Source: an uncultured Lachnospiraceae bacterium
GTDB taxonomy: Bacteria; Bacillota; Clostridia; Lachnospirales; Lachnospiraceae
Assembly: GCA_958444395.1 (NCBI GenBank)
Contig: CAUCOL010000095.1
Span: 1-7,141, forward strand
Direction: 5' to 3'
DNA length: 7,141 nucleotides
How positions within the stretch are numbered: the stretch's first letter is position 1; every line of letters starts with the position of its first letter. This document shows positions 1 to 5,467 of the stretch, piece after piece. The notes beneath the pieces are model-generated. The model made no database searches. It saw only the letters and a program-made list of their open reading frames with translations, and was not told the origin of the DNA. The position numbers were made by a program, and so were the translations under genes.

Positions 1-668
1 GGGAGTTAAATAAACGGTGGAGCAGTGCTGAAAGTAAGGGAAGGGCATATTATGTGCAGGAGCCGGAGTTGTTTCTTGCCGGCAATATCTGTCCGGATGG
101 GATTCATTCCAGAGCAGGCTATGAAAGACCGATGAAGATGCATACACATTTTCGTGATGGCATTAAAGATTATGAATTTGCAAAAGAGGAAAATCTAGCA
201 GTTTTTCATCAGCGGATTCATGCATTTGCCGATCATTACCTGCACGATCCATCGTTGCCGAAAGATCTGTATCTGGGATATATCACACACATTTTAACGG
301 ATGAGATCTTCATGCGTACAGTTCGACCGGAATTTATGAAAGGCATCGCACACCGGGGGCTTACTGAACGGGATATGGAGACATTTCATTATTTTACATT
401 TGATGTCAATCAGATTGACTTTCGGCTTGCAAGAGAGTACCCGGGGATGAAACAGGTATATGCTGTTTTAAAGAACATCCGACCGTATGAGATCAAGGAT
501 ATGTTGACAGAGGATGAATTAAACAGGAGTCGGGCATGGGTGTTGGATTTCTTTTTTGAAAAGGAAGTAAAAATACAGTCTCCGGTGTATTATACCTGGG
601 AGCGTGCGCTGCGTTTTATCAAAGAGGCAGTCGGGTTCATAGAAGAGCAGATCTTGACATATATATAG
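1..668 (+). CDS. Zinc-dependent phospholipase C-like protein, 5' end missing
   Basis: The reading frame is open from the first full codon at base 3, so the gene starts upstream of the window and 221 residues of its C-terminal part are visible. A GTG at 54 could look like a start, but the frame runs through it without a stop and it has no good ribosome site. Visible motifs are AGNICPDG (window residues 26-33), MHTHF (46-50) and YLGYITHILTDE (90-101). The Asp and His residues in these motifs resemble metal ligands of the zinc-dependent phospholipase C superfamily (PF00882-like), in which Firmicutes have many short uncharacterised members. No signal peptide can be judged because the N-terminus is absent. 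A metal-dependent hydrolase role is inferred and the substrate is unknown. The next gene starts 27 bp after the TAG on the same strand, so the two are probably co-transcribed. Confidence 0.7.
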   Translation, partial: ELNKRWSSAESKGRAYYVQEPELFLAGNICPDGIHSRAGYERPMKMHTHFRDGIKDYEFAKEENLAVFHQRIHAFADHYLHDPSLPKDLYLGYITHILTDEIFMRTVRPEFMKGIAHRGLTERDMETFHYFTFDVNQIDFRLAREYPGMKQVYAVLKNIRPYEIKDMLTEDELNRSRAWVLDFFFEKEVKIQSPVYYTWERALRFIKEAVGFIEEQILTYI

Positions 669-680
669 ACAGGTTGGATC

Positions 681-688
681 AGAAAGGA
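681..688 (+). promoter_or_regulatory. Ribosome binding site of the SpoIID-like gene
   Basis: AGAAAGGA ends 7 nt before the ATG at 696. It lies in the 27-bp gap after the upstream stop codon, so translation starts independently on what is probably a shared transcript. Confidence 0.6.
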
Positions 689-695
689 ATCAGGA

Positions 696-2075
696 ATGGC
701 ACGACGAAGAAGAAAACAAAACAGAACGGGTTATAGAAGAAGGAGAATCTCGCGGGCGGGATTCTTTCTTATATTCAGTATGTTTGTACTGGGGGGATTA
801 TTGTTCTATGGACTGAAAACAGGACAGATCCGATGGGAGAAAAACGGGACACAGGATAGTGAAAATCAGTGGGGAACGGGGAAAGATTTCAAAGATTATG
901 AGACAATCCGTGTTGTAATTACGACCGATGGGCAAGGAAAGGTCTATCATAAGCAGGTACAGATCCGGTGGGAGAAAAACGGGACATGGACACAGAAGAA
1001 AAGTAAAGTCGCCAAAGAAAAAGGAGACACGGTTACATTACAATGGGAGTCGCAGCGCAGGCAGTCAGATTATATAGCAGCGGCAGAGAAAGGGAGAGTG
1101 CAGCTTTGTTCTGTACAACGGCAGCAGGGAAACCCGTTTTATCACGGTTCTCTGCGGATCCATTGGACAAAAAAGGGGTTTATAGTGATTAATCGGGTGC
1201 CGTTGCGACACTATCTTTATAGTGTGGTTTCCAGTGAGATGGATCCTTCGGCACCGGAGGAAGCATTGAAAGCGCAGGCAGTCTGTGCGAGAAGCTATGC
1301 CTGGAAGCAGAGAAAAGCAGGACGTTATTCTTCCTGGAAGGCAGACATTGATGATACGACGGCTTGTCAGGTTTATAATAATATTCAGGAGACGGCAGGT
1401 ACAAGGAAAGCAGTGCGGGAAACAGATGGACAGGTGCTGCATGATGGAAAGACGATTGTTACTGCATATTATTATTCCACTTCCTGGGGATGTTCTGCGT
1501 CGAATGGACAGGTATGGGGCTCGATAGAGGAGAAATGGTATCCGGTGCGCGGGCAGAATCAGGAGGAGAAGGTACCGGATCTGTCAGAGGAAAAGACCTT
1601 TGCCGCTTTTTTACAGCAGCAGAACAATGGCTATGATGCAGATGGTTCGTGGTATCGCTGGAATACGGTGTTAGATCCTGATCAGATTGGAAGAAATCTT
1701 GGAATCGGCTGTGTGCAGAAAGTGCAGATATTGAAAAGAGCATCCAGTGGAATCCTGCAAAAAATCCGCCTGACAGGTACAAAGGGGCGGAAAACGTTAT
1801 ATGGACAGCAGGAGATCCGGGAGAAATTATCGGACAGCTGTATAATAGAAAAACAGGATGGGACGAGACAGAAGATACAGCTATTGCCAAGTGCGGCATT
1901 TTACCTGAAAGAAGGGGTACAGGATGGAAAGAACATCTTTCTATGCTATGGTGGAGGTTTTGGTCATGGGGTAGGAATGAGCCAGGTGGGAGCCTGCAAG
2001 ATGGCGGAGCTGGGAAATGATTACCGGGAAATCCTCAAGCATTACTTTGCCTTCTGTGAGGCAGACTCATTCTGA
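696..2075 (+). CDS. SpoIID/LytB domain membrane-anchored peptidoglycan lytic protein
   Basis: This 459-residue protein has a very basic N-terminus (RRRRK at 3-7, RRRR at 14-17), then one hydrophobic anchor at about 21-40, so the body should be outside the membrane. The SpoIID core starts near residue 160. LYSVVSSEM (174-182) contains Glu181, which aligns with the catalytic Glu of SpoIID lytic transglycosylases, followed by EEALKAQAVCARSYA (188-202). STSWGCSASNGQVWGS (261-276) and GHGVGMSQVGA (423-433) followed by ILKHYF (446-451) are also family motifs. Cys224 and Cys266 lie where some SpoIID proteins carry metal-binding or paired cysteines. SpoIID cleaves denuded glycan strands during engulfment in sporulation. 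This protein is longer than B. subtilis SpoIID (about 343 aa), with roughly 120 extra residues between anchor and core, so it may be a paralogue rather than SpoIID itself. A near-identical 28-bp repeat lies in that extra part. The 3' end overlaps the opposing gene. Confidence 0.88.
   Translation: MARRRRKQNRTGYRRRRISRAGFFLIFSMFVLGGLLFYGLKTGQIRWEKNGTQDSENQWGTGKDFKDYETIRVVITTDGQGKVYHKQVQIRWEKNGTWTQKKSKVAKEKGDTVTLQWESQRRQSDYIAAAEKGRVQLCSVQRQQGNPFYHGSLRIHWTKKGFIVINRVPLRHYLYSVVSSEMDPSAPEEALKAQAVCARSYAWKQRKAGRYSSWKADIDDTTACQVYNNIQETAGTRKAVRETDGQVLHDGKTIVTAYYYSTSWGCSASNGQVWGSIEEKWYPVRGQNQEEKVPDLSEEKTFAAFLQQQNNGYDADGSWYRWNTVLDPDQIGRNLGIGCVQKVQILKRASSGILQKIRLTGTKGRKTLYGQQEIREKLSDSCIIEKQDGTRQKIQLLPSAAFYLKEGVQDGKNIFLCYGGGFGHGVGMSQVGACKMAELGNDYREILKHYFAFCEADSF
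824..851 (+). repeat. In-frame direct repeat, copy 1
   Basis: This 28-bp stretch encodes QIRWEKNGT (residues 44-52), just after the transmembrane anchor. It matches bases 959-986 at 27 of 28 positions. The single difference (A833 versus G968) is a silent third position in an Arg codon. Confidence 0.9.
959..986 (+). repeat. In-frame direct repeat, copy 2
   Basis: This second copy of the 28-bp repeat encodes the same QIRWEKNGT (residues 89-97). The offset from copy 1 is exactly 135 bp (45 codons), so the reading frame is kept. The sequence between the copies is not itself repeated. Confidence 0.9.
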
Positions 2076-2947
2076 CTTTCGCGGTATAAAAATCCAAGAT
2101 AATCAGAAATTCTGTAAGACTGCAGGATATAGTTCAGCAATCCGCCAAACAGAAAGATATACATACAGGCATATAGCCAGACCATTAGCAGGGCAATCAT
2201 CGTCATAGTTCCATAAAAGGAAGCGTAGTTGCTGATCTTATCGACGTAAAATGAATAGAGATAGGAAAAGCCAAGCCAGCCGGCGGTAGCAAGAAGTGCG
2301 CCAGGCAGTTGGTCGCGGTAGACCAGTTTTTTATTCGGGATTTTATAATATATGATCGAAAAAAATAAAAGCATGACAAGAAAACTGATCGACGAGCGGA
2401 AGCTGATGATCGGTAGCAAAATATGACGGATAAATGGAAAAAGCCGGGTAAAATGGTGGTACAAAGCATTTCCAAAAACAAGCAATGTCAGCAGTGCCAG
2501 AATCAGGATCGCAAACAGGGCAGCGTAGACAATTGACCAGATACGCAAAATAACATAATTTCTCGTTTCCCTGATTTCATAAACAGCATTCAGTCCATTG
2601 CTGACCGCCAGAAAAAATTTCGAGGCAAGCCAAAGGGCAGATATTACGGTCAGGGGCAGGATGGTAGCAGAATACTCTGCGAAGATTCCATCTAACAGTG
2701 AATCAAGAAATGCGTGAAAGGAGATTGGTAAAAAAGAATCAAAAGCACCTAACAGGATCTGCTCTGTCAGTGATGTGTGGCGAAGCAGTGCAGTTAAAAA
2801 CAGGAAGAAAGGAAAAAAGGAAAGAATCAGCATATAGGCGGATAAACCGGCGTATGCGGAAATAGACGTATCCCGCAGTTTTTTTGAAAACTGTGTGATG
2901 ATACGTTTTAAGCGGAACATATTTTGGATCATTTGCCCTTTTTTCAT
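2042..2947 (-). CDS. YihY/BrkB (UPF0761) family integral membrane protein
   Basis: This 301-residue protein has six likely membrane segments, at about 32-55, 92-115, 133-158, 178-200, 215-236 and 246-275. Family hallmarks are AYMLILSFFPFFLFL (37-51), LWLASKFFLAVSNGLNAVYE (105-124), LPGALLATAGWLGFSYLYSF (214-233) and the closing YGTMTMIALLMVWLYACMYI (245-264). The family was once called ribonuclease BN, which is now known to be a mis-assignment; its real function is unsettled. I place the start at 2947 rather than the in-frame ATG at 2968, because AGAAAGGCG precedes 2947 at suitable spacing and nothing like a ribosome site precedes 2968. It lies 38 bp downstream of the PHP gene, probably in one operon. 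Its 3' end overlaps the convergent SpoIID-like gene by 34 bp. Confidence 0.88.
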   Translation of the reverse strand: MKKGQMIQNMFRLKRIITQFSKKLRDTSISAYAGLSAYMLILSFFPFFLFLTALLRHTSLTEQILLGAFDSFLPISFHAFLDSLLDGIFAEYSATILPLTVISALWLASKFFLAVSNGLNAVYEIRETRNYVILRIWSIVYAALFAILILALLTLLVFGNALYHHFTRLFPFIRHILLPIISFRSSISFLVMLLFFSIIYYKIPNKKLVYRDQLPGALLATAGWLGFSYLYSFYVDKISNYASFYGTMTMIALLMVWLYACMYIFLFGGLLNYILQSYRISDYLGFLYRESQNESASQKAK

Positions 2948-2955
2948 AAATGAAT

Positions 2956-2964
2956 CGCCTTTCT
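2956..2964 (-). promoter_or_regulatory. Ribosome binding site that fixes the YihY-like start
   Basis: On the - strand this reads AGAAAGGCG and ends 8 nt before the ATG at 2947. It lies downstream of the alternative ATG at 2968, and so argues for the shorter protein. Confidence 0.6.
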
Positions 2965-2985
2965 TCATATATATTTTGGATAATA

Positions 2986-3657
2986 CTATTGTTCAGGATG
3001 GATCACCTGATACTCTCCGGTGTGCAGCAGTGCACAAAGTTCTTTCAGATTGTGTACTTCTTTGGCAGTATCGATACCGCCGCGTGCCAGATCTTCTATT
3101 TCATGAAAATCACTGCCGGAAGAAAACAGCAGATGTTTACTTTGCTGCCAGTCCAGTGCCTTCTCATTATGGCTTTCATGGCGCAGATTGCCATTAAATA
3201 CTTCGACACCATCCAGCAGGGCAGGGTCGGCAGGTGTGCAGTAGGTGCGGTAAGGATGTGCCTGAAATAAAAGAATATCATGCTTATGGCACAGTGCAGA
3301 AAGCTCCTTTAAAGAGAGGGTATACAGCAGGGGAGCCTCATATAGGAACTCTTCAGTAATGCCATATAACAGATAATCATTTGGACTTTCTAACAGGTTG
3401 ACCTCTGTACCGGGCCAGACAGAAAAATCGGAACCGGCAGCAGCACTTGCTGCATGATAACCTGCAAGAATATGATCAATTACGGTATTTTTGTCTGCAT
3501 CCAGAAGATCATGCTGCTCCAAGACCCATTTACTGTAATGATCTGTCACAATCATCGCCTGATAGCCGGCTTTTTTATAGAGAGAAACCATATCCCTGGC
3601 GCAGATATGGCCACATGGACTGGTTTCACTTGTGTGTGCATGCAATTCTATCTTCAT
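2986..3657 (-). CDS. PHP-domain metal-dependent phosphoesterase
   Basis: This 223-residue protein opens with MKIELHAHTSE, the PHP motif I (His6, His8). Further metal-ligand motifs follow: VTDH (37-40, Asp39/His40), GTEV (83-86, Glu85), QAHPYR (132-137, His134), VEVFNGN (151-157) and SGSDFH (180-185, Asp183/His185). The complete set implies an active metal-dependent phosphoesterase of the PHP superfamily, which includes histidinol-phosphatases, the TrpH/YciV nucleases and polymerase-associated domains. The substrate cannot be told from sequence. It is short and single-domain, with no signal peptide, so it should be cytoplasmic. The start at 3657 is chosen over an in-frame ATG 13 codons upstream because a clean GGAGG lies 6 nt before it and the protein then begins at the conserved motif. 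It is the first gene of a probable operon with the YihY-like gene. Confidence 0.88.
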   Translation of the reverse strand: MKIELHAHTSETSPCGHICARDMVSLYKKAGYQAMIVTDHYSKWVLEQHDLLDADKNTVIDHILAGYHAASAAAGSDFSVWPGTEVNLLESPNDYLLYGITEEFLYEAPLLYTLSLKELSALCHKHDILLFQAHPYRTYCTPADPALLDGVEVFNGNLRHESHNEKALDWQQSKHLLFSSGSDFHEIEDLARGGIDTAKEVHNLKELCALLHTGEYQVIHPEQ

Positions 3658-3663
3658 AAAAAA

Positions 3664-3668
3664 CCTCC
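3664..3668 (-). promoter_or_regulatory. Ribosome binding site that fixes the PHP gene start
   Basis: GGAGG on the - strand with a 6-nt spacer to the ATG at 3657. It lies inside the extended frame that begins at 3696, showing that the longer version is not the real protein. Confidence 0.8.
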
Positions 3669-3686
3669 GTTTTCTTATTATGTTTA

Positions 3687-3715
3687 ATAGTATCATTTCA
3701 TGATGTAAGTGTCAA
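3687..3715 (-). promoter_or_regulatory. Predicted sigma-70-type promoter for the PHP-YihY operon
   Basis: Read on the - strand, TTGACA (3710-3715, perfect) is followed after 17 bp by TACTAT (3687-3692, 4 of 6). Transcription would start near 3680, leaving a leader of about 23 nt. The -35 box overlaps that of the opposing promoter. Confidence 0.6.
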
Positions 3716-3737
3716 AAGAAGAAAATCGTGTTATAAT
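3709..3737 (+). promoter_or_regulatory. Predicted extended -10 promoter for the flavoprotein gene
   Basis: TGTTATAAT (3729-3737) is a perfect -10 hexamer with a TGn extension. GTGTCA (3709-3714, 4 of 6 to TTGACA) sits 17 bp upstream. Transcription would start near 3744, giving a leader of about 105 nt. The -35 area is shared with the divergent promoter. Confidence 0.6.
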
Positions 3738-3759
3738 ATATAAAATCAGGTTCAAAAGA

Positions 3760-3793
3760 CGAAACTGTGACAGGTGAAAGAAAGACAGTTTTG
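3760..3793 (+). other. Inverted repeat in the flavoprotein gene leader
   Basis: CGAAACTGT (3760-3768) can pair with ACAGTTTTG (3785-3793), giving 9 pairs including one G-U and a 16-nt loop. It lies between the predicted transcription start and the ribosome site. There is no T-run after it, so it is not an intrinsic terminator. It may be an operator or only a weak RNA hairpin. Confidence 0.3.
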
Positions 3794-3836
3794 CGGCCTG
3801 AAAAATCATAGGAAATAGTAAAAGTATGTGTACAGA

Positions 3837-3842
3837 AGGAGG
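3837..3842 (+). promoter_or_regulatory. Ribosome binding site that fixes the flavoprotein start
   Basis: AGGAGG with a 6-nt spacer to the ATG at 3849. The alternative GTG at 3828 lies upstream of this site and would translate through it, so the ATG is preferred. Confidence 0.85.
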
Positions 3843-3848
3843 AGCATT

Positions 3849-4355
3849 ATGCATCAGTTTCAGAAAAGCTCTATAGAGTATTTAGAATGTAATCCATTTG
3901 AAAAAATCGGTAAGGAATGGATGTTAGTAACCGCCGGAAATGAGGAGAAAGCCAATACCATGACAGCTTCCTGGGGCGGCATGGGTGTTATGTGGGGAAA
4001 AAACGTAGTATATGTTGTGATACGTCAGAGCCGTTATACAAAGGAATTTATCGATCGGGAAGGAAAGTTTTCCCTGTCTTTTCTGGGAGAGAAGCATCGG
4101 AACATGTTAAAATATCTTGGCAGTGTCTCCGGGCGCGTGGAGGACAAGATGAAGCAGGCAGAGGTAGAGGTGGACTATGAGCAGGGGGTTCCATATATTG
4201 ACCAGGCGAACCTTGCACTGATCTGTCAGGTCATGTCTGCGACAGAATTAAAGCCGGGTGAATTCCTGGATGACTCGATCGACAGTCAGTGGTATGGAGA
4301 TAAGGATTATCATACATTGTATATAGCGCAGATTACTGAGGTGTTGGCAAGATAA
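3849..4355 (+). CDS. Flavin reductase-like FMN-binding split-barrel protein
   Basis: This 168-residue cytoplasmic protein belongs to the flavin reductase/flavoredoxin-like group. NTMTASWGGMGVMWGK (37-52) matches the flavin-binding signature, VVIRQSRYTKEFI (56-68) is the usual second motif, and DYHTLYIAQI (153-162) is the typical C-terminal strand. Such proteins bind FMN and move electrons to or from flavin or a partner protein. The physiological partner is not evident here because no oxygenase or electron-transfer gene adjoins it. It is about the normal length for the family. It appears to be transcribed alone from the divergent promoter region. I see no convincing intrinsic terminator in the 196 bp after it. 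Confidence 0.87.
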   Translation: MHQFQKSSIEYLECNPFEKIGKEWMLVTAGNEEKANTMTASWGGMGVMWGKNVVYVVIRQSRYTKEFIDREGKFSLSFLGEKHRNMLKYLGSVSGRVEDKMKQAEVEVDYEQGVPYIDQANLALICQVMSATELKPGEFLDDSIDSQWYGDKDYHTLYIAQITEVLAR

Positions 4356-4472
4356 TACAGAAATGCCATAGTTTTGTCACTTCTGACTGGTATATATGTT
4401 AAATAAAAAGAAAGATAACACTAAATATTTCGTACAATAATTCTAAAAAATGCAGGAAAATACGAATAAAAG

Positions 4473-4501
4473 TTGACAAATATGCACAAAGGTGGTAGCA
4501 T
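4473..4501 (+). promoter_or_regulatory. Predicted promoter of the secreted protein gene
   Basis: A perfect TTGACA (4473-4478), a 17-bp spacer, then TAGCAT (4496-4501, 4 of 6) with a TG one base upstream (extended -10). Transcription would start near 4508, leaving a leader of about 44 nt that ends in a strong ribosome site. Confidence 0.65.
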
Positions 4502-4534
4502 TCGTTGATGGGTAAAATAAATTTCTTTTTTATT

Positions 4535-4543
4535 AAAGGAGGA
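4535..4543 (+). promoter_or_regulatory. Strong ribosome binding site of the secreted protein gene
   Basis: AAAGGAGGA is a near-ideal anti-16S match, with 8 nt to the ATG at 4552. Together with the promoter it suggests high expression. Confidence 0.75.
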
Positions 4544-4551
4544 ACAAAACT

Positions 4552-5136
4552 ATGAGAATTAGCAAGATGGTTAAGAGAGTGATGTCTCTTGCGCTGGCAG
4601 CAGCAGTGGTAGCCACTTCTGTATCTGCACCGGCAGCAAAGAAAGCAAATGCGGCAAGCTACAAAGCATACCTGTGCATGGCTACGGAAAAATGGACTTT
4701 CCGTAATCAGCATGATGATTCTAAGTTTTCTAATAAGCTGCAGAACACAACAAACAAACTGGACAAGAAAGCATCTAAGGCAAAATTTACAGATGTAACA
4801 ATGAAGGGCGGCAAGAAAGCACAGAAATGTACTGTTAAACTGACAGGGCTTTCCAAAGGTGTTATCAGTAAAGATGGTTCTTTCAATGCTTTATTTGTAG
4901 ATACTACGATCAAAGGGTCACAGAAAAATAAAGTATCTGTTACAAATGTAACTGTAAAATTTGATGGCAAGACAGTAAAGACATTCAAGAAAGCTGTATT
5001 AACTCCGGATCCGGGTGACAAATCAGGATTTGTTCAGATCCAGCTGATCAATACATGGAATGACAGAGTGCCATCATTCAAATATTCTATGCCAAAGAAG
5101 AGCATTGAGGTATCTTATACTATTAAATTCAAATAA
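4552..5136 (+). CDS. Small lysine-rich secreted protein of unknown family
   Basis: I cannot assign this 194-residue protein to a named family. It has a classic signal peptide: basic MRISKMVKR, a hydrophobic stretch at about 11-26, and a likely signal peptidase site after ANA (about residue 34). The mature part of about 160 residues is lysine-rich (34 Lys in the whole protein) and should be strongly basic. It alternates hydrophobic and polar residues with many Val/Thr, for example VSVTNVTVKFDGKTVKTFKK, which suggests a beta-sandwich domain. Cys42 and one further cysteine (in QKCTV) could form a disulfide. There is no lipobox, LPXTG motif, cell-wall repeat or transmembrane segment after the signal, so it is probably released. 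It has its own promoter, a strong ribosome site and a terminator, so it is a single-gene unit. A carbohydrate- or surface-binding role is only a guess from the fold-like pattern. Confidence 0.82.
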   Translation: MRISKMVKRVMSLALAAAVVATSVSAPAAKKANAASYKAYLCMATEKWTFRNQHDDSKFSNKLQNTTNKLDKKASKAKFTDVTMKGGKKAQKCTVKLTGLSKGVISKDGSFNALFVDTTIKGSQKNKVSVTNVTVKFDGKTVKTFKKAVLTPDPGDKSGFVQIQLINTWNDRVPSFKYSMPKKSIEVSYTIKFK

Positions 5137-5183
5137 AGAAACGCATGCCCATCAGAGTGTGATCCATACATAAGGAAAAGGTC

Positions 5184-5220
5184 AGGAGCCGATACATTTG
5201 TATCGGCTCCTTTCTGTTTA
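5184..5220 (+). terminator. Intrinsic terminator after the secreted protein gene
   Basis: AGGAGCCGATACA (5184-5196) pairs perfectly over 13 bp with TGTATCGGCTCCT (5199-5211). The sterically realistic loop is ATTT or slightly larger. The T-rich tail TTTCTGTTTA follows at once. It lies about 50 bp after the stop codon. Confidence 0.92.
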
Positions 5221-5223
5221 TAG

Positions 5224-5252
5224 TTGCGGGAAAAGGGGTTGTATGGTAACAT
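5224..5252 (+). promoter_or_regulatory. Possible promoter upstream of pheA
   Basis: TTGCGG (5224-5229), a 17-bp spacer, then TAACAT (5247-5252) with a TG one base before it (extended -10). It resembles the TGGTAGCAT element upstream of the secreted protein gene. Both hexamers are imperfect. If used, the pheA leader would be about 210 nt. Confidence 0.35.
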
Positions 5253-5467
5253 AATATCGGTGTTTTATGGGAATGAAAAGGAGATGCCCTTGACAGTGGA
5301 ATCCGATTCCAGAAGGGCAATCCATGGTACGCAGCGTGCAGCTGCATGGAACAGCGTACGGTACATAAATGATTAAAACTTCCCACACTGTGGATGGCTT
5401 TAACTGTCTCCGGGGTGTGGAAGGCTTTAGAAAATAAGTCGAAAGAAAGGAATATTGGTAGCAGAAG
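5253..5467 (+). promoter_or_regulatory. Structured non-coding leader region of pheA
   Basis: Within the 331-bp gap 5137-5467, the part after the terminator and possible promoter holds three inverted repeats. (a) GCCCTT (5286-5291) with AAGGGC (5313-5318) encloses the palindrome TGGAATC-C-GATTCCA (5297-5311). (b) TCCAT (5321-5325) pairs with ATGGA (5346-5350), and inside it GCAGC (5331-5335) with GCTGC (5341-5345). (c) CTTCC and ACAC (5379-5388, one bulged C) pair with GTGT and GGAAG (5415-5423). None is followed by a T-run. A 22-codon ATG-to-TAA frame lies at 5369-5437. No known riboswitch class is recognisable. A regulatory role is inferred from position and structure only. Confidence 0.4.
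5389..5429 (+). repeat. Short direct repeat upstream of pheA
   Basis: TGTGGATGGCTTTA (5389-5402) recurs as TGTGGAAGGCTTTA (5416-5429), matching at 13 of 14 positions with a 27-bp period. It overlaps the third inverted repeat of the leader. Confidence 0.75.

Noticed and set aside
54..56. GTG at 54 as the start of the first gene
   Set aside because: The frame is open upstream to the window edge and reads plausible protein sequence (ELNKRWSSAESKGRAYYV), and no ribosome site precedes the GTG. The gene is better treated as 5' truncated.
1459..1899. Antisense open frame within the SpoIID-like gene
   Set aside because: It has Ser/Pro/His-rich low-complexity composition and no ribosome site, and it overlaps conserved SpoIID motifs on the other strand.
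2966..2968. ATG at 2968 as the start of the YihY-like protein
   Set aside because: No ribosome site precedes it, whereas AGAAAGGCG precedes the in-frame ATG at 2947 at good spacing.
4429..4466. Inverted repeat TTCGTA / TACGAA as terminator of the flavoprotein gene
   Set aside because: There are only 6 pairs with a 26-nt AT-rich loop and no T-run, so it is probably chance in AT-rich DNA.
5290..5318. Promoter from the perfect TTGACA at 5290
   Set aside because: At 16-18 bp spacing the bases downstream are AAGGGC-like with no -10 resemblance. The hexamer is better explained as part of the inverted repeat at 5286-5318.
5321..5360. T-box riboswitch before pheA, suggested by TGGTACGCAGCG
   Set aside because: It only loosely resembles the T-box core TGGNACCGCG. 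There is no terminator with a T-run after it and no recognisable specifier stem, so a T-box is not supported.
5129..5386. Antisense 85-codon frame across the terminator and pheA leader
   Set aside because: It spans a strong + strand terminator and the inverted repeats, has no ribosome site, and shows no recognisable protein features.
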